Translations under genes and position numbers: made by a program
Origin: Peribacillus sp. FSL P2-0133
GTDB taxonomy: Bacteria; Bacillota; Bacilli; Bacillales; DSM-1321
Length of the DNA: 64,000 nt
Direction: 5' to 3'
Assembly (NCBI RefSeq): GCF_037975445.1
Contig: NZ_CP150254.1
Location: 556,001 to 620,000 of the forward strand
The notes under the pieces: generated by a model
What the model saw: only the letters and a program-made list of their open reading frames with translations
What the model was told of the DNA's origin: nothing
The model's database searches: none
Shown here: piece by piece, positions 24,080-33,739 of the stretch
Layout of the letters: every line of letters begins with the position of its first letter
Numbering within the stretch: the first letter of the stretch is position 1

Positions 24080-25498
24080 TTACAAACCTAAGGAAATATA
24101 TTTTACTTCCAGGAATTCTTCGATGCCTTGATGTCCACCTTCACGGCCGAGCCCGCTTTGCTTGAATCCGCCAAATGGAGCTTGCGGAACGGAAGGAAGT
24201 CCATCGTTCAAGCCAACAATACCGAATTCAAGTGCCTCGGTGAATTTGATGCCCTTGGTGATATTTTCAGTGAAGACGTAAGCTGCCAAACCGAAGATGG
24301 AGTCATTTGCCCTCTTGATTGCCTCTTCATCAGTCTTAAAGGAGGCGATAGGAGCTAGAGGACCAAATGTTTCTTCCTTCATGCAGAGCATGCTGTCATC
24401 AATGTTGGATAGTACGGTTGGTTCAAGAAAAAGGCCGCTTATTGATTTACCGCCAGCTTCGAGCTTAGCACCGCTGCTGATTGCTTCATCAATTTGTTTT
24501 TGAACCTTATCAACTGCATTTTGATCGATAAGCGGACCGATATCGACGCCATCCTCCAGTCCATTTCCTACCTTTAGTTCTTTGACCTTGGCAACGAGCT
24601 TTTTGATGAAGGCTTCTTGAATCGCTTCGTGGACATAAATGCGATTTGAACAGACGCATGTTTGTCCTGCGTTACGGAATTTTGAACTGATGATGCCATC
24701 AACCGCTTTATTAAGATCGGCATCCTCAAGAACGATGGCAGGTGCGTGCCCCCCGAGTTCAAGCGAGATTTTCTTTACCGTGTCAGCTGAGCCCCTCATA
24801 AGGGTTTTACCGACTTCTGTAGAACCGGTGAACGTCAATTTACGAACCCTTGTATCTTGAAGCCAAGTTTCGCCGATTTCTGATGATTTTCCTGTCACGA
24901 CATTGATGACTCCTTTTGGAATGCCAGCTTCTTCAGCTAATTCAGCCATTTTTAGAGCTGTTATGGGAGTCAGGTTTGCCGGTTTAATGACGACTGTGCA
25001 GCCGACTGCAAGCGCTGGTGCAACTTTTCTTGTAATCATGGCTGCAGGAAAGTTCCAAGGCGTAATGACAGCTACAACTCCGACAGGCTGTTTTGTCACG
25101 AAAAGCCGCTTATTGGATACGGAAGCAGGAATCGTTTCGCCGTACACCCGTTTTCCTTCTTCGGCAAACCAAGATAAAAAGCCATTTGCATATGTCATTT
25201 CACCAAGAGCCTCTTTAAGGGGCTTACCTTGCTCTTCAGTCATGATTTTGGCTAGTTCTTCTTTATTATCATCAATCAACCGATGCCATTTCCAAATTAG
25301 TTCAGCACGTTCGTAGACTGATAGTGCAGCCCAGCCCGTAAAGGCTTCATATGCGGCATCTGCAGCCTTCGCCGCTTCAGTTGCACCGCCTTTAGGAACG
25401 GTTGCAACTACTTCATCCGTTGCCGGGTTTCTCACTTCAATTTTATCCAATCCAAAATCCGACCACTCACCGTTAATAAATAATCCGTAATCCTTCAT
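24080..25498 (-). CDS. gabD: NAD(P)-dependent succinate-semialdehyde dehydrogenase
   Basis: Oxidises succinate semialdehyde to succinate in GABA breakdown. A 472-residue aldehyde dehydrogenase: ITPWNFPAAMITRK coenzyme motif, FTGSTEVGK, catalytic Glu in SLELGGH and catalytic Cys in GQTCVCSNR, the latter double-Cys pattern typical of GabD. The ATG at 25498 follows AGGAGG seven bases upstream; an 11-codon extension is rejected. No gabT is adjacent. Confidence 0.87.
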   Translation of the reverse strand: MKDYGLFINGEWSDFGLDKIEVRNPATDEVVATVPKGGATEAAKAADAAYEAFTGWAALSVYERAELIWKWHRLIDDNKEELAKIMTEEQGKPLKEALGEMTYANGFLSWFAEEGKRVYGETIPASVSNKRLFVTKQPVGVVAVITPWNFPAAMITRKVAPALAVGCTVVIKPANLTPITALKMAELAEEAGIPKGVINVVTGKSSEIGETWLQDTRVRKLTFTGSTEVGKTLMRGSADTVKKISLELGGHAPAIVLEDADLNKAVDGIISSKFRNAGQTCVCSNRIYVHEAIQEAFIKKLVAKVKELKVGNGLEDGVDIGPLIDQNAVDKVQKQIDEAISSGAKLEAGGKSISGLFLEPTVLSNIDDSMLCMKEETFGPLAPIASFKTDEEAIKRANDSIFGLAAYVFTENITKGIKFTEALEFGIVGLNDGLPSVPQAPFGGFKQSGLGREGGHQGIEEFLEVKYISLGL

Positions 25499-25663
25499 GA
25501 TAAAACCTCCTAATTTGGTTAAATCCATCAAACTACTAAAACTTTTAACTATATACTTTTACCTGTTACATAAAAGTATAAACACTTTTCAGTGATTCTG
25601 AAATTTATTTGATTGGCTATTTATAGAAAATCGGCTATTCATTGATAGAAAGGGAGCAAGACA

Positions 25664-25694
25664 TAAAAAAAGAGGTGCAAGTTACACACCTCTT
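25664..25694 (-). terminator. terminator of dctP
   Basis: AAGAGGTG/CACACCTCTT stem with an A run on the left, that is a U run on the minus strand. Confidence 0.8.
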
Positions 25695-25708
25695 CATTCA
25701 AGATTCGC

Positions 25709-26977
25709 TTATTTTTCCGATGAGACGGCCACTTCACCCATATCGCCTGAGATGGCTTGATTTGGATTGAATTCACCTTCCGATTTAGAAATGACCACTG
25801 TAGCAACACTGTTACCGATTAGATTAGTGATGGCACGTGCTTCAGACATGAAGCGGTCGACTCCCAGCAGTAATGCCATTCCTTCAACTGGAATCATTGG
25901 GAAGGCAGCTAATGTTGCAGCAAGTGTAATGAAACCGGATCCCGTTACACCGGCAGCTCCTTTGGATGTTAACATCAGGATTCCTAGAAGGGTCAATTCC
26001 TGCCAGATGCTTAAGTCGACACCATAAGCTTGGGCGATGAAAATCGCTGCCATGGATAAGTAGATGGATGTGCCATCAAGGTTGAAAGAATAACCAGTTG
26101 GGACAACTAAACCGACTACCGATTTTGAACAACCGTATTTTTCGAGTTTTTTCATTACGCTTGGTAGAGCTGATTCCGACGAAGATGTTCCTAAAACTAA
26201 GAGGATTTCTTCTTTTAAATAGGCTATGAACTTGAAAATATTAAAGCCGTAGATTTTGGCGATCGAGCCAAGGATAAGAATGATGAATAGTGCCATTGTG
26301 ATATATACGCTACCCATTAATTGTCCTAAAGAGCTTAGAGAACCAAGGCCGAACTTACCGATTGTATAAGCCATTGCTCCAAAAGCCGCCAATGGAGATA
26401 CTTTCATGATCATACCGACGATGCCGAAGAAAATATCGGCAATATGCTGAAAGAAAGATACGACTGGCTGCACTCTCGGTCCCATTGCCGCCATTGATAA
26501 TCCGAATAATACGGCAAAGAATAGAATAGGGAGTAAGTCTCCGCCAGCCAGTGCGGCAACGGCATTATCAGGAATGATATTAGAAATGAAAGCAACGGCG
26601 CCATGTTCCGTTTCGGAAGCGGCTGTTGTATATTGTGATACATCTCCGCCCTCGACTGAATCGATGTTAAAGCCTTTACCAGGTCCCAGCAGATTGACTA
26701 CGATAATTCCGATGGCAAGTGCGAAAGTGGTAACGATTTCAAAATAGAGCAGGGCCTTTCCGCCGATGCGGCCAACCTTTTTCATATCACCCATACCGCC
26801 AATTCCGATTACGACGGTTAAGAAGATGATTGGTGCAATGACCATTTTAATCATTTTAATAAATAAATCAGCTAATATCTTCAGCTGTTCACCGAAAGCA
26901 GGAAAGAAGAAACCGACTGTTATACCCAGAATGATACCGATGATGACCTGAACTGTTAGATTTTTTAATATTTTCAA
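25709..26977 (-). CDS. dctP: C4-dicarboxylate:cation symporter DctP/DctA type
   Basis: Takes up succinate, fumarate and malate. The 422-residue protein aligns by eye with DctA of the dicarboxylate/amino-acid:cation symporter family: [14 protein letters not shown], the serine-rich [10 protein letters not shown] hairpin, [26 protein letters not shown] and [17 protein letters not shown] cre-like site lies just upstream, indicating CcpA repression. No adjacent two-component pair (dctSR) is seen. Confidence 0.88.
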   Translation of the reverse strand: MKILKNLTVQVIIGIILGITVGFFFPAFGEQLKILADLFIKMIKMVIAPIIFLTVVIGIGGMGDMKKVGRIGGKALLYFEIVTTFALAIGIIVVNLLGPGKGFNIDSVEGGDVSQYTTAASETEHGAVAFISNIIPDNAVAALAGGDLLPILFFAVLFGLSMAAMGPRVQPVVSFFQHIADIFFGIVGMIMKVSPLAAFGAMAYTIGKFGLGSLSSLGQLMGSVYITMALFIILILGSIAKIYGFNIFKFIAYLKEEILLVLGTSSSESALPSVMKKLEKYGCSKSVVGLVVPTGYSFNLDGTSIYLSMAAIFIAQAYGVDLSIWQELTLLGILMLTSKGAAGVTGSGFITLAATLAAFPMIPVEGMALLLGVDRFMSEARAITNLIGNSVATVVISKSEGEFNPNQAISGDMGEVAVSSEK

Positions 26978-26997
26978 GGTGCATTCTCCTTTGTTAT

Positions 26998-27013
26998 ATG
27001 ATAGCGCTTTCTT
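26998..27013. promoter_or_regulatory. cre (CcpA) site upstream of dctP
   Basis: ATGATAGCGCTTTCTT differs at one position from the cre consensus WTGNNARCGNWWWCAW and is nearly palindromic (GATAGCGCTTTC). It lies about 20 bp before the dctP start, a roadblock or promoter-overlap position. Confidence 0.65.
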
Positions 27014-27169
27014 AACTTGGTTATAGTGTAACAGAATGAAGTATCAGAATATTCTTTTGGTGATATTGTTTTCTTTTTGTTCTTTTTGGTCTTGGTTTTT
27101 TTAATAACTGAAGGGTGGAAGAGGAATTAAAGTGTCCATTAGGGCCATGATAGATTAATAAACTGCAAT

Positions 27170-27197
27170 AAAAAAATACCGGTGAGGCGCCGGTATT
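27170..27197 (-). terminator. terminator of the ketopantoate reductase gene
   Basis: ATACCGG/CCGGTAT stem with A run at the left; U run on the minus strand. Confidence 0.82.
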
Positions 27198-27205
27198 GAG
27201 AAAAA

Positions 27206-28117
27206 TCAATTTTCGAATGGTTTTATGAGTGCATAAAGGGTTCCGATCACAGGAAGTCTCAAACCGGCCTTGTCGGCAAGGCGCAGTGCACCGCCCTGTA
27301 AATGTTCCACTTCTAGGGTAAGGCCCTTCCGGCGGTCCTGGTGCATGGAAGAGGTGGATTCATCAGGTAAACCTGCCATGTTTTCCAACGCCTGTGCAAT
27401 ATTCTCCACAGTAATTCCGACGCCATAAGCATTTGCGAGCTCCTTCATTTCAACAAGGACCTTTTCCAGCAATCCATTGGTTTCAGGGAATCTCCGTATC
27501 GTGCCGATAGGGAGGTTGGAGGCAGTTGTCACACCGGAGAAAGCGGTGATGAACATGTATTTGATCCACATCCTGATCAATATGTTTTCCGTTCTGCCAG
27601 CCTTCATGATAGCTGATCCGGCCGCCTGTTCGAATTTATCACAAATCTCTTTTTGTGATGGATGGAGCGGGCCATAGATTAAATCGTGATTATCATTGGA
27701 GTGAATGACATGACCTTTTTCATCGAGAGTGGCGATGATGAAGGCACTTCCTCCCAAGACGGCTTCATCGCCCAGTTCTTCCTGTAAAATGGATACATGT
27801 TCCAACCCATTCAAGAGCGGGAGGACCTTTGCACCCTTTTCAACAAGGACCTTTAAATCTGTAAGGGTGCCCTGCAGATGCTGACCTTTTACGGCGAGAA
27901 TCACAAGGTCGACCTTTTCAATATCATTTACGTTCTGTGTGATATGAAGGTCGTTAAATTGGTAGTTTCCATGTGGGCTGGTTATGCTGATGCCATTTTC
28001 TTTCAATTGTTTGGCGCGGTTTTTTCGGACAAGGTATTGAACATGCTGCCCCGCCTGCTGCAACCTGCCTCCAAAGTAGGAGCCGAGTGCCCCGGCCCCT
28101 ATAATGACAATATTCAA
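27206..28117 (-). CDS. panE: 2-dehydropantoate 2-reductase family
   Basis: NADPH-dependent ketopantoate reductase type, about 303 residues. N-terminal Rossmann motif VIIGAGALGSYFGGRL, then LILAVKGQHL and LPLLNGLEH; the central YMFITAFSGVT and the C-terminal STSSMHQDRRKG segment hold the catalytic Lys/Glu region. The TTG at 28117 is eight bases after AGAGAGG and is preferred to the GTG at 28126. Bacilli often carry several paralogs, so the true substrate may be another 2-oxo acid. Confidence 0.8.
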   Translation of the reverse strand: MNIVIIGAGALGSYFGGRLQQAGQHVQYLVRKNRAKQLKENGISITSPHGNYQFNDLHITQNVNDIEKVDLVILAVKGQHLQGTLTDLKVLVEKGAKVLPLLNGLEHVSILQEELGDEAVLGGSAFIIATLDEKGHVIHSNDNHDLIYGPLHPSQKEICDKFEQAAGSAIMKAGRTENILIRMWIKYMFITAFSGVTTASNLPIGTIRRFPETNGLLEKVLVEMKELANAYGVGITVENIAQALENMAGLPDESTSSMHQDRRKGLTLEVEHLQGGALRLADKAGLRLPVIGTLYALIKPFEN

Positions 28118-28236
28118 TGTGCACACCTCTCTTTTGATTAAGATGTACTAATCATAACATTGACTGAAATTTCAGTAAATAATTCCGTTTGAAGGTAATC
28201 TGGTTGTTTAGGTGTTTGTAAGAATGGGAAAAACAA

Positions 28237-28270
28237 AAGACCAGCCTGAATTAGGTTTCAGACTGGCGCT
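28237..28270 (-). terminator. terminator of the LysM-3D gene
   Basis: CCAGCCTGAA paired with TTTCAGACTGG (one mismatch) with A-rich sequence to the left. Confidence 0.6.
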
Positions 28271-28275
28271 TATCA

Positions 28276-28836
28276 TTATTTATAAATTTTTACTTTAACG
28301 GTTTTTCTGCCCCAATTGATAGCTTTGGAGTGAGAAGAGTAGAAGACGTCAATTTTATTCCCTTTGATTGCGCCGCCTTTATCTGCAGCAATGGCATCCC
28401 CGTATCCTTCTACATGAACTTTTGTTCCTAGTGGAATGACCTTAGGGTCGACTGAGATGGCTTTTGCGTTAGGGTTTTTCTTTAAGTTAAGACCTGATGC
28501 TGTAATACCGCTGCAACCTTTGCAGTTCGCAGTGTAAGCTGTTGCCTTCACGGTGATCGTTTTATATTTCTTGGATGATGATGTTTTAGCTGTAGCTTTA
28601 GGTTTAGCAGAAGTCGATGTTTTCTTGACCTTTAAAACTTGTTTTGGATGGATGTTATCTTTTTTCAGGTTGTTCCAACTTTTGAGTTGATTGACTGTTA
28701 TATTATGTTTATTGGCGATACCCCATAGTGTGTCGCCGCTTTTAACTTTGTATGTAGTAGTAGCAGCCGATGAAACTCCGGAAAAACTAAATACCAAAAA
28801 GAAAGCAGTGAATAGTGGAAGTAGTATTTTTTTCAA
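28276..28836 (-). CDS. secreted LysM and 3D-domain cell-wall protein (YocH-like)
   Basis: A 186-residue exported protein: Sec signal peptide (about residues 1-24, cleavage near SSA), one LysM domain (YKVKSGDTLWGIA to VLKV, about 28-70) for peptidoglycan binding, a Ser/Thr/Lys linker and a 3D domain (VDPKVIPLGTKVHV, AADKGGAIKGNKIDVF) with the three aspartates typical of the MltA-like fold. YocH of B. subtilis is a stationary-phase muralytic enzyme of the WalRK regulon; a WalR box could not be confirmed here. Confidence 0.87.
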   Translation of the reverse strand: MKKILLPLFTAFFLVFSFSGVSSAATTTYKVKSGDTLWGIANKHNITVNQLKSWNNLKKDNIHPKQVLKVKKTSTSAKPKATAKTSSSKKYKTITVKATAYTANCKGCSGITASGLNLKKNPNAKAISVDPKVIPLGTKVHVEGYGDAIAADKGGAIKGNKIDVFYSSHSKAINWGRKTVKVKIYK

Positions 28837-29186
28837 AATGAATAGTCTCCTTTGTTTTAAATCGTAGACTTAGAATAACAGGTATTTATGACAACAATGT
28901 TTCGCTGGAATAGTAATTGTGTTACAAAAAGGTTTCCCTTGATAAATAAATGTAATATAAACTAGGACAAAAGGACTTATCTATTAATTGTAAATATATT
29001 ATTTTTTATGTCAGTATAAGCGTATTTTTGGTAAATAGTGTTGGTGTTATGGCGTATCTTGTTTAATGAGGTAAAATATGGATATGCATTCCCTGAATTA
29101 AAAGTCCTGTATATTTTGTAAAAAAACAACGCAATAATGAACAATTGAGTGCCTTTTATTTTAGTAGGAAAGGATATTCGGAGCAT
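28837..29186. other. intergenic region without a supported gene
   Basis: About 350 AT-rich bases. A 74-codon frame on the minus strand (28977-29201) has no ribosome site and lacks protein-like composition. Nothing else recognised. Confidence 0.5.
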
Positions 29187-29223
29187 GAAAAAAGCCCGCA
29201 TCTATGTGATGCCGGCTTTTTTC
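29187..29223 (-). terminator. terminator of the M20 peptidase gene
   Basis: AAAAAAGCC.GCATC paired with GATGC.GGCTTTTTT around one C/C mismatch. Confidence 0.8.
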
Positions 29224-29233
29224 ATGATTTGGA

Positions 29234-30298
29234 TTAATTTAAAACAAATTCAGAAGCGAAATCGACTAGCATTTTTTGATAGACTGCTACTGATTCAAGG
29301 TTGACGCATTCCCTATCTCCATGCCAGTTCTCACCTTTTGGACCGAATTCAATGGCTGGGATATCATATGCCGCAAAAAACACGGTATCTGCGGAGCCGT
29401 GCTGCCCAAAAATGACAGCGCCCTGCTTTGTGTTCCTTTCGATAATCGGGCGGAGCAGAGTGATGAATGGGTCTGACTCTTCGGTTTTTACAGGTTTACT
29501 ATACATATTAAGGTGGACATTATTTCCTGTCACACTTTCGATCTGAGCAATGATATCTTCCATTGTTTGCGTAGGAAGATAGCGTATATCAAGACTTAGC
29601 AAACAGGCATCCGGTACCTTATTATAAACATCCCCGCCTTTTATTTTTGCTAGGTTAAGTGATGGGGAAGAGTAAAGGGGAGTATGATCCCGGGTGAAAG
29701 GAAGTTCCTTTATTTTTTGATAGAGATCATAGGCCTTTTCAATTGCATTCACGCCTTCCCATGGACGGCTTCCATGGGCGGATTTGCCGGATACTTCAAT
29801 ATCGAGACGAAGGGCACCCTTTGCCTGGAGTCCGATTCCCAATTGCGTAGGTTCAGCACAGATTACAAAGTCCCCTCTATAACCATGTTTCGCTAAATAT
29901 CCGGAACAGTTCAACCCGCCAATCTCTTCATCCGATACGATCTGTAGCTGGATTTTTAAACCTAAGTCCTTATCTTTCAGTTCGGTAAATGCACACATCA
30001 TCCCTGCAACTCCCGCTTTCATATCGGCTGTCCCGCGTCCATATAAGTTTCCCTCATGAACCTCAGGGAAAAATTGATCCGGCGTTCCGCTGACAACATC
30101 GACATGGCCATTCCAAATTACGGTTTTATCTCCGCTGCCAATCTCGCTAACAAGCATTTTATAACCGTTATTTACGATCACATTCACGGTAAGCCCTTGT
30201 TTTTTAAGCCAGTCCGCACAGTAATCAACTGCTTGGTTAGCTCCTTCTTTCGCTGAACTGTCAATAGATACTAAATCTTTAAGTAAATCGATGAGCAA
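29234..30298 (-). CDS. M20-family zinc metallopeptidase/deacylase (ArgE/DapE type)
   Basis: A 354-residue member of the M20 family that hydrolyses N-acyl amino acids or peptides. Metal ligands are in GHVDVV (about residue 65), GRGTADMKAG, the catalytic DEEIGG, and the final histidine in ENWHGDRECV. The lid or dimerisation domain lies at about 170-270 (VSGKSAHGSRPWEGVNA). Start is a TTG preceded by GGGGG. The pathway is unclear because no arg or dap genes are adjacent. Confidence 0.82.
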   Translation of the reverse strand: MLIDLLKDLVSIDSSAKEGANQAVDYCADWLKKQGLTVNVIVNNGYKMLVSEIGSGDKTVIWNGHVDVVSGTPDQFFPEVHEGNLYGRGTADMKAGVAGMMCAFTELKDKDLGLKIQLQIVSDEEIGGLNCSGYLAKHGYRGDFVICAEPTQLGIGLQAKGALRLDIEVSGKSAHGSRPWEGVNAIEKAYDLYQKIKELPFTRDHTPLYSSPSLNLAKIKGGDVYNKVPDACLLSLDIRYLPTQTMEDIIAQIESVTGNNVHLNMYSKPVKTEESDPFITLLRPIIERNTKQGAVIFGQHGSADTVFFAAYDIPAIEFGPKGENWHGDRECVNLESVAVYQKMLVDFASEFVLN

Positions 30299-30388
30299 AA
30301 AGAAAACCCCCTAAAAATGTGCATACTATTATTATATATACCCTTTCTAAGTAAGGGTTAACTCAAAAATATTTTCCTGTTAAATAAC

Positions 30389-30415
30389 GTTTAGCCTTTT
30401 CATCCCCTGGGGTAT
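30389..30415 (+). promoter_or_regulatory. SigB promoter of the general stress gene
   Basis: GTTTAG (30389-30394), 15-bp spacer, GGGTAT (30410-30415): close to the Bacillus SigB consensus GTTTAA-N12-15-GGGTAT. It lies 47 bp before the start codon. Confidence 0.7.
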
Positions 30416-30461
30416 GTAAAGGGGGAGCGACAATTTACATTCTTTAAGGAGGATGATAGAT

Positions 30462-30968
30462 ATGGATAAACGTATAATTGGTGTATATGAAACTGGAGAA
30501 GAAGCCATAAAGGCTGTTGAATCATTACAGGCCCAAGGGTATGATCGTGAAGATATTTCGGTGGTAGCTAAAGATAAAGAAGAATTAAATACAGTTAATG
30601 AAGAAACGGGTACAAAAGTTGAAGAGGGGCTCGCAGCTGGTGCGGCGACCGGAGGTATTTTGGGCGGTGCTGCCGGATTATTAGCTGGTGTGGGTGCGCT
30701 GGCTATTCCGGGAATCGGACCGGTACTGGCAGCTGGACCGCTTGCTGCAACATTAGCCGGAGCGGCAGTAGGTGCTGGTACAGGAGGATTGGCCGGTACA
30801 TTAATCGGTATGGGCATACCTGAAGACGAAGCTAATCGTTATGAAGCGGATGTAAAGAGTGGCAAGCTGCTTGTGCTAGTCGATTCGGATGCGAGAAAAA
30901 CCAGTTCTTCTTACTCAGGAATAACTGAAACCGATGAAACGCTAACGAACAGTAGAAGAACTCTATAA
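30462..30968 (+). CDS. YflT/GSP17M-type general stress protein
   Basis: A 168-residue protein. The N-terminal 60 residues (RIIGVYETGEEAIKAVESL and DISVVAKD) form the YflT-type domain; the middle is a long Gly/Ala-rich stretch (about 65-120) that could insert in or lie on membranes (glycine-zipper like); the C-terminal part reads GIPEDEANRYEADVKSGKLLVLVDSD. The AGGAGG abuts an ATG at 30453, so the ATG at 30462 is chosen. SigB control fits the family's general stress role. Confidence 0.82.
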   Translation: MDKRIIGVYETGEEAIKAVESLQAQGYDREDISVVAKDKEELNTVNEETGTKVEEGLAAGAATGGILGGAAGLLAGVGALAIPGIGPVLAAGPLAATLAGAAVGAGTGGLAGTLIGMGIPEDEANRYEADVKSGKLLVLVDSDARKTSSSYSGITETDETLTNSRRTL

Positions 30969-30978
30969 ATCGTAAGGT

Positions 30979-31016
30979 AAAAAAGGACGGATCCCTTAGG
31001 ACCCGTCCCTTTTTTT
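30979..31016. terminator. bidirectional terminator
   Basis: AAAGGACGGATCC paired with GGACCCGTCCTTT (one mismatch), flanked by A and T runs; serves the stress gene and the mini-MCP. Confidence 0.8.
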
Positions 31017-31018
31017 GA

Positions 31019-31357
31019 TTAGAATGTGAATTTCTTTATTTCTTTGTGCATTTCCTGAGATAGGGCATCCAATTCGCTAGCCAGGGCATTTAATTGTTCC
31101 ATGGAAGCACTCGTTTGTTCTACGGAGGCTGATACTTCTTCAGTTCCTGCCGCAGTTTCCTGACTGATCGAATTTAATCTTTCTGCATTGCTCTCCATTA
31201 GTGTGACCTCGTTTACCATATCGTTCATCATCTTTTTTATTTCGTCGAAATTGCTGAATGTGTTCGCGATAATGGATGCAATCATGATCAAAGCTAAAAA
31301 AGGAATCAAAATTTGTTTTTTTAGCGAATTAAAATACCAGTCTATCAGTCTTTTCAT
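31019..31357 (-). pseudogene. truncated methyl-accepting chemotaxis protein (mini-MCP)
   Basis: A 112-residue frame: a basic N-terminus, one membrane helix (about 15-30) and then the C-terminal coiled-coil of a chemoreceptor, including the methylation-helix motif QETAAGTEEVSASVEQTSASMEQL. The sensor domain, second membrane helix, HAMP and the signalling tip are missing. Either an internally deleted MCP or a small membrane-anchored helix protein. No good ribosome site was identified. Confidence 0.6.
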
Positions 31358-31491
31358 TTAGACAATTATCCTTATATTCCTCAAAATAATTTAGGTTCTC
31401 TAAGATATTTCGGTCTGCTTTGTCTTTTTAAAAGTTTCAAGTTAGAAAATTCCCAATATTAATTTTGACATGAGTGGGGGATATAGAGGAT

Positions 31492-31525
31492 AAAAAAAGA
31501 GCTGACTGCCATGGTCAACTCTTTC
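31492..31525 (-). terminator. terminator of ydbST
   Basis: AAAGAG.TGAC paired with GTCA.CTCTTT with A run to the left. Confidence 0.72.
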
Positions 31526-31537
31526 ATTCATTGATTG

Positions 31538-33001
31538 CTATTCGACTTGGATATTTTTTGTCCTGCCCATATACCATGTGTAAAACTCGTCTGCATATTC
31601 AACGGTTACATCTTGGAGCTTTGTATGGTGTACAGGCTTGGAACGGTTGATCGTTTCAATTGTGGCAAGACCGAAAAGCTTTTGCAACTTCGAACGTTCC
31701 ACCTCAATTTGAATGACCTTGCTTCTTTTGGTAATGAATAGTGATGTTTCCAAACTTCCGGATTTGAACTGAATGAACTCATCATTTAACAAGTAACGGC
31801 TATTTTTGTAATCCATTATTCTCAATGAATAAATGAGGACGAGTAAAATCAGCGAGATATACCATAGGGAGGGTTTGAAATAATAGATCGCCAATGTTGT
31901 GAGAATCCAGAAAAAGCTGGGCCGCAGCATTCGGATTTTGAAGGCCTGTTTCGATAGCGGCTTCATTGACCGTTCCACTTTGTAAGCGGGTAAAATCTCT
32001 TCTACCATCCCATATGCCCGTTCAATCGATAAAAAAGGATAGAGTGTATTCGTTTCCAGCTCTTCATCGCCCGTATTTCCTGCACTTACCAGTTGCACTT
32101 CTGCCAAGCCTAGCAATCTTTTAATGATTGATTGGGTGATTTCTACAGCTTGTACTTTTTCTTTCTGAATGGAAAAAGCGGATTCATCCAGTACACCTTT
32201 CTTTATATATATACGCTCGTGATCGGATGAAATTTCATATTTTCCATATTTGACGAATGTGGAAACGATTCCGAAGGCAACGGCGACACATATGAGGCCT
32301 GCAAGAACGATGGTTATGATCCACCACGTATCCAATAACTTGGCAAGAAACCCTTCGGCATTCTCCAAATTGATAAAATCATCGAGTGTATTATATAACG
32401 TAGCCAATATTGGGATAAGAGCCAGGAAGCTGAGTGATGTAAAGGAAGCTTTCAGCACATCTTGTTTGGTTGGTGTGAAATGGATCGTTTTTCCATGGGT
32501 TGGTTCTGCTATTCGTTCTTCGGGAATATCCACTTCGATAACCGGAATTTCCTGTTTTGAAGCATATTCCCCCTCAAGCCGTTCGGCCTCTCTTCGGGAA
32601 ATCACCTCAAAAGGTACGGTACCCTGATCACCAGTCATCCCCGTTTCGAATGTTAAAGAGGTTAAACTGAAAATTTTATGAAATAACGTCGTGCGTTGCT
32701 GAACATTCTGTACCTTATGAAGCGGGACCGTTCGATACGATTTCGAGATAAGCCCTGAAGTAATATATATGGTTCCTTCTTTGATTTGGTATTTATACGT
32801 ATACCATTTTAGGATGATGGAAATGACTTTCCAAATCAGATAAACTAGAAAACCGATTTGGAGTACCTTCATATACGTCTTTTCAGAACCGAAATTCAGG
32901 ACATAAAGCATGATGATGAAAAACGCATTTCCTTTCAGCAATTTCCAAAACTCGAAAGGGATTTTGAAAGGGTGTAATCGTTTTGCATGTTCTTCCATCA
33001 T
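31538..33001 (-). CDS. ydbT: YdbT-like PH-domain membrane protein
   Basis: A 487-residue membrane protein with three bacterial PH (bPH2) domains, each following a helix pair. Typical strings are YRTVPLHKVQNVQQR (near residue 90), the second at about 260-320 (FSIQKEKVQAVEITQS) and a third near 410-475 (FITKRSKVIQIEVERSKLQ). The YdbST pair in Bacillus is implicated in resistance to heterologous bacteriocins. Its ATG overlaps the ydbS stop by one base. Confidence 0.85.
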   Translation of the reverse strand: MMEEHAKRLHPFKIPFEFWKLLKGNAFFIIMLYVLNFGSEKTYMKVLQIGFLVYLIWKVISIILKWYTYKYQIKEGTIYITSGLISKSYRTVPLHKVQNVQQRTTLFHKIFSLTSLTFETGMTGDQGTVPFEVISRREAERLEGEYASKQEIPVIEVDIPEERIAEPTHGKTIHFTPTKQDVLKASFTSLSFLALIPILATLYNTLDDFINLENAEGFLAKLLDTWWIITIVLAGLICVAVAFGIVSTFVKYGKYEISSDHERIYIKKGVLDESAFSIQKEKVQAVEITQSIIKRLLGLAEVQLVSAGNTGDEELETNTLYPFLSIERAYGMVEEILPAYKVERSMKPLSKQAFKIRMLRPSFFWILTTLAIYYFKPSLWYISLILLVLIYSLRIMDYKNSRYLLNDEFIQFKSGSLETSLFITKRSKVIQIEVERSKLQKLFGLATIETINRSKPVHHTKLQDVTVEYADEFYTWYMGRTKNIQVE

Positions 33002-33495
33002 TAATCCACTTCCTTAATTTTTGCGAAATGGGCAATTTTATCTCGTAATTCATATGCTTCTTTCTCGGGGATGGCAGGTATGTCATGAGAGTCCCCCATT
33101 GTTCCGATGCTAAGGGAATAAAGGTTATATTTTCGCAAAAACGGTCCTTGGTTCAATTCGACGGATTGGACCTTCGTCATCGGAATGAGTTCATGCGTTT
33201 CACTCCAGGCTCCATGTTTTGTTTGAATGAATTCTTCGTTCACGTCGTAACGCCAATACTTTTGCAATAAGATCGGTTCAATGAAGATGGACCAGATTGC
33301 ATGAAAAAAAGATAATACGATAAGTCCGTTTAAAATCCATCCAATCCATTCTTTCCAAGTGAAATAATCATCAACAAATAATAGGATGCCAAGGACGGCG
33401 AGGATAATGAGATTGGTAATGGCTTCAGTAATCCGCCAAACCTTCACTGATTCTTTGGAAATTTTCTTGGTTGGTGGCTGTATCTTTGAATACAT
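33001..33495 (-). CDS. ydbS: YdbS-like PH-domain membrane protein
   Basis: A 164-residue protein: two membrane helices (about 25-70), then one bPH2 domain with YWRYDVNEEFI, MTKVQSVELNQGPFLRKYNL and a closing AYELRDKIA. The start ATG at 33495 has AAGGAGT six bases upstream; the 16-codon extension is rejected. Coupled with ydbT. Confidence 0.85.
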   Translation of the reverse strand: MYSKIQPPTKKISKESVKVWRITEAITNLIILAVLGILLFVDDYFTWKEWIGWILNGLIVLSFFHAIWSIFIEPILLQKYWRYDVNEEFIQTKHGAWSETHELIPMTKVQSVELNQGPFLRKYNLYSLSIGTMGDSHDIPAIPEKEAYELRDKIAHFAKIKEVD

Positions 33496-33739
33496 ATATT
33501 CACTCCTTACTATGTCTTTATACTTATACGGATTAACCGACAAGAAAGTTTCCTATTATCCTTTTGTGCCAAGAAATCATGAAGTCGGGGTTCCTATCGA
33601 TTCCGTGGAGTGGCGGCCGAATAATCCTCCAGTTTCCTGAGTATGTATATATAAGGACTTCTAGTGGATCTTTTCTTTTTATATGACTGTAAATTGGACA
33701 AGATAGAAGTGGTGAGCTTTTAGAGTGGGAGTGATAGGT

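Noticed and set aside
28977-29201. 74-codon minus-strand frame
   Set aside because: AT-rich, no ribosome site, unlikely composition, and it overlaps the M20 gene's terminator.
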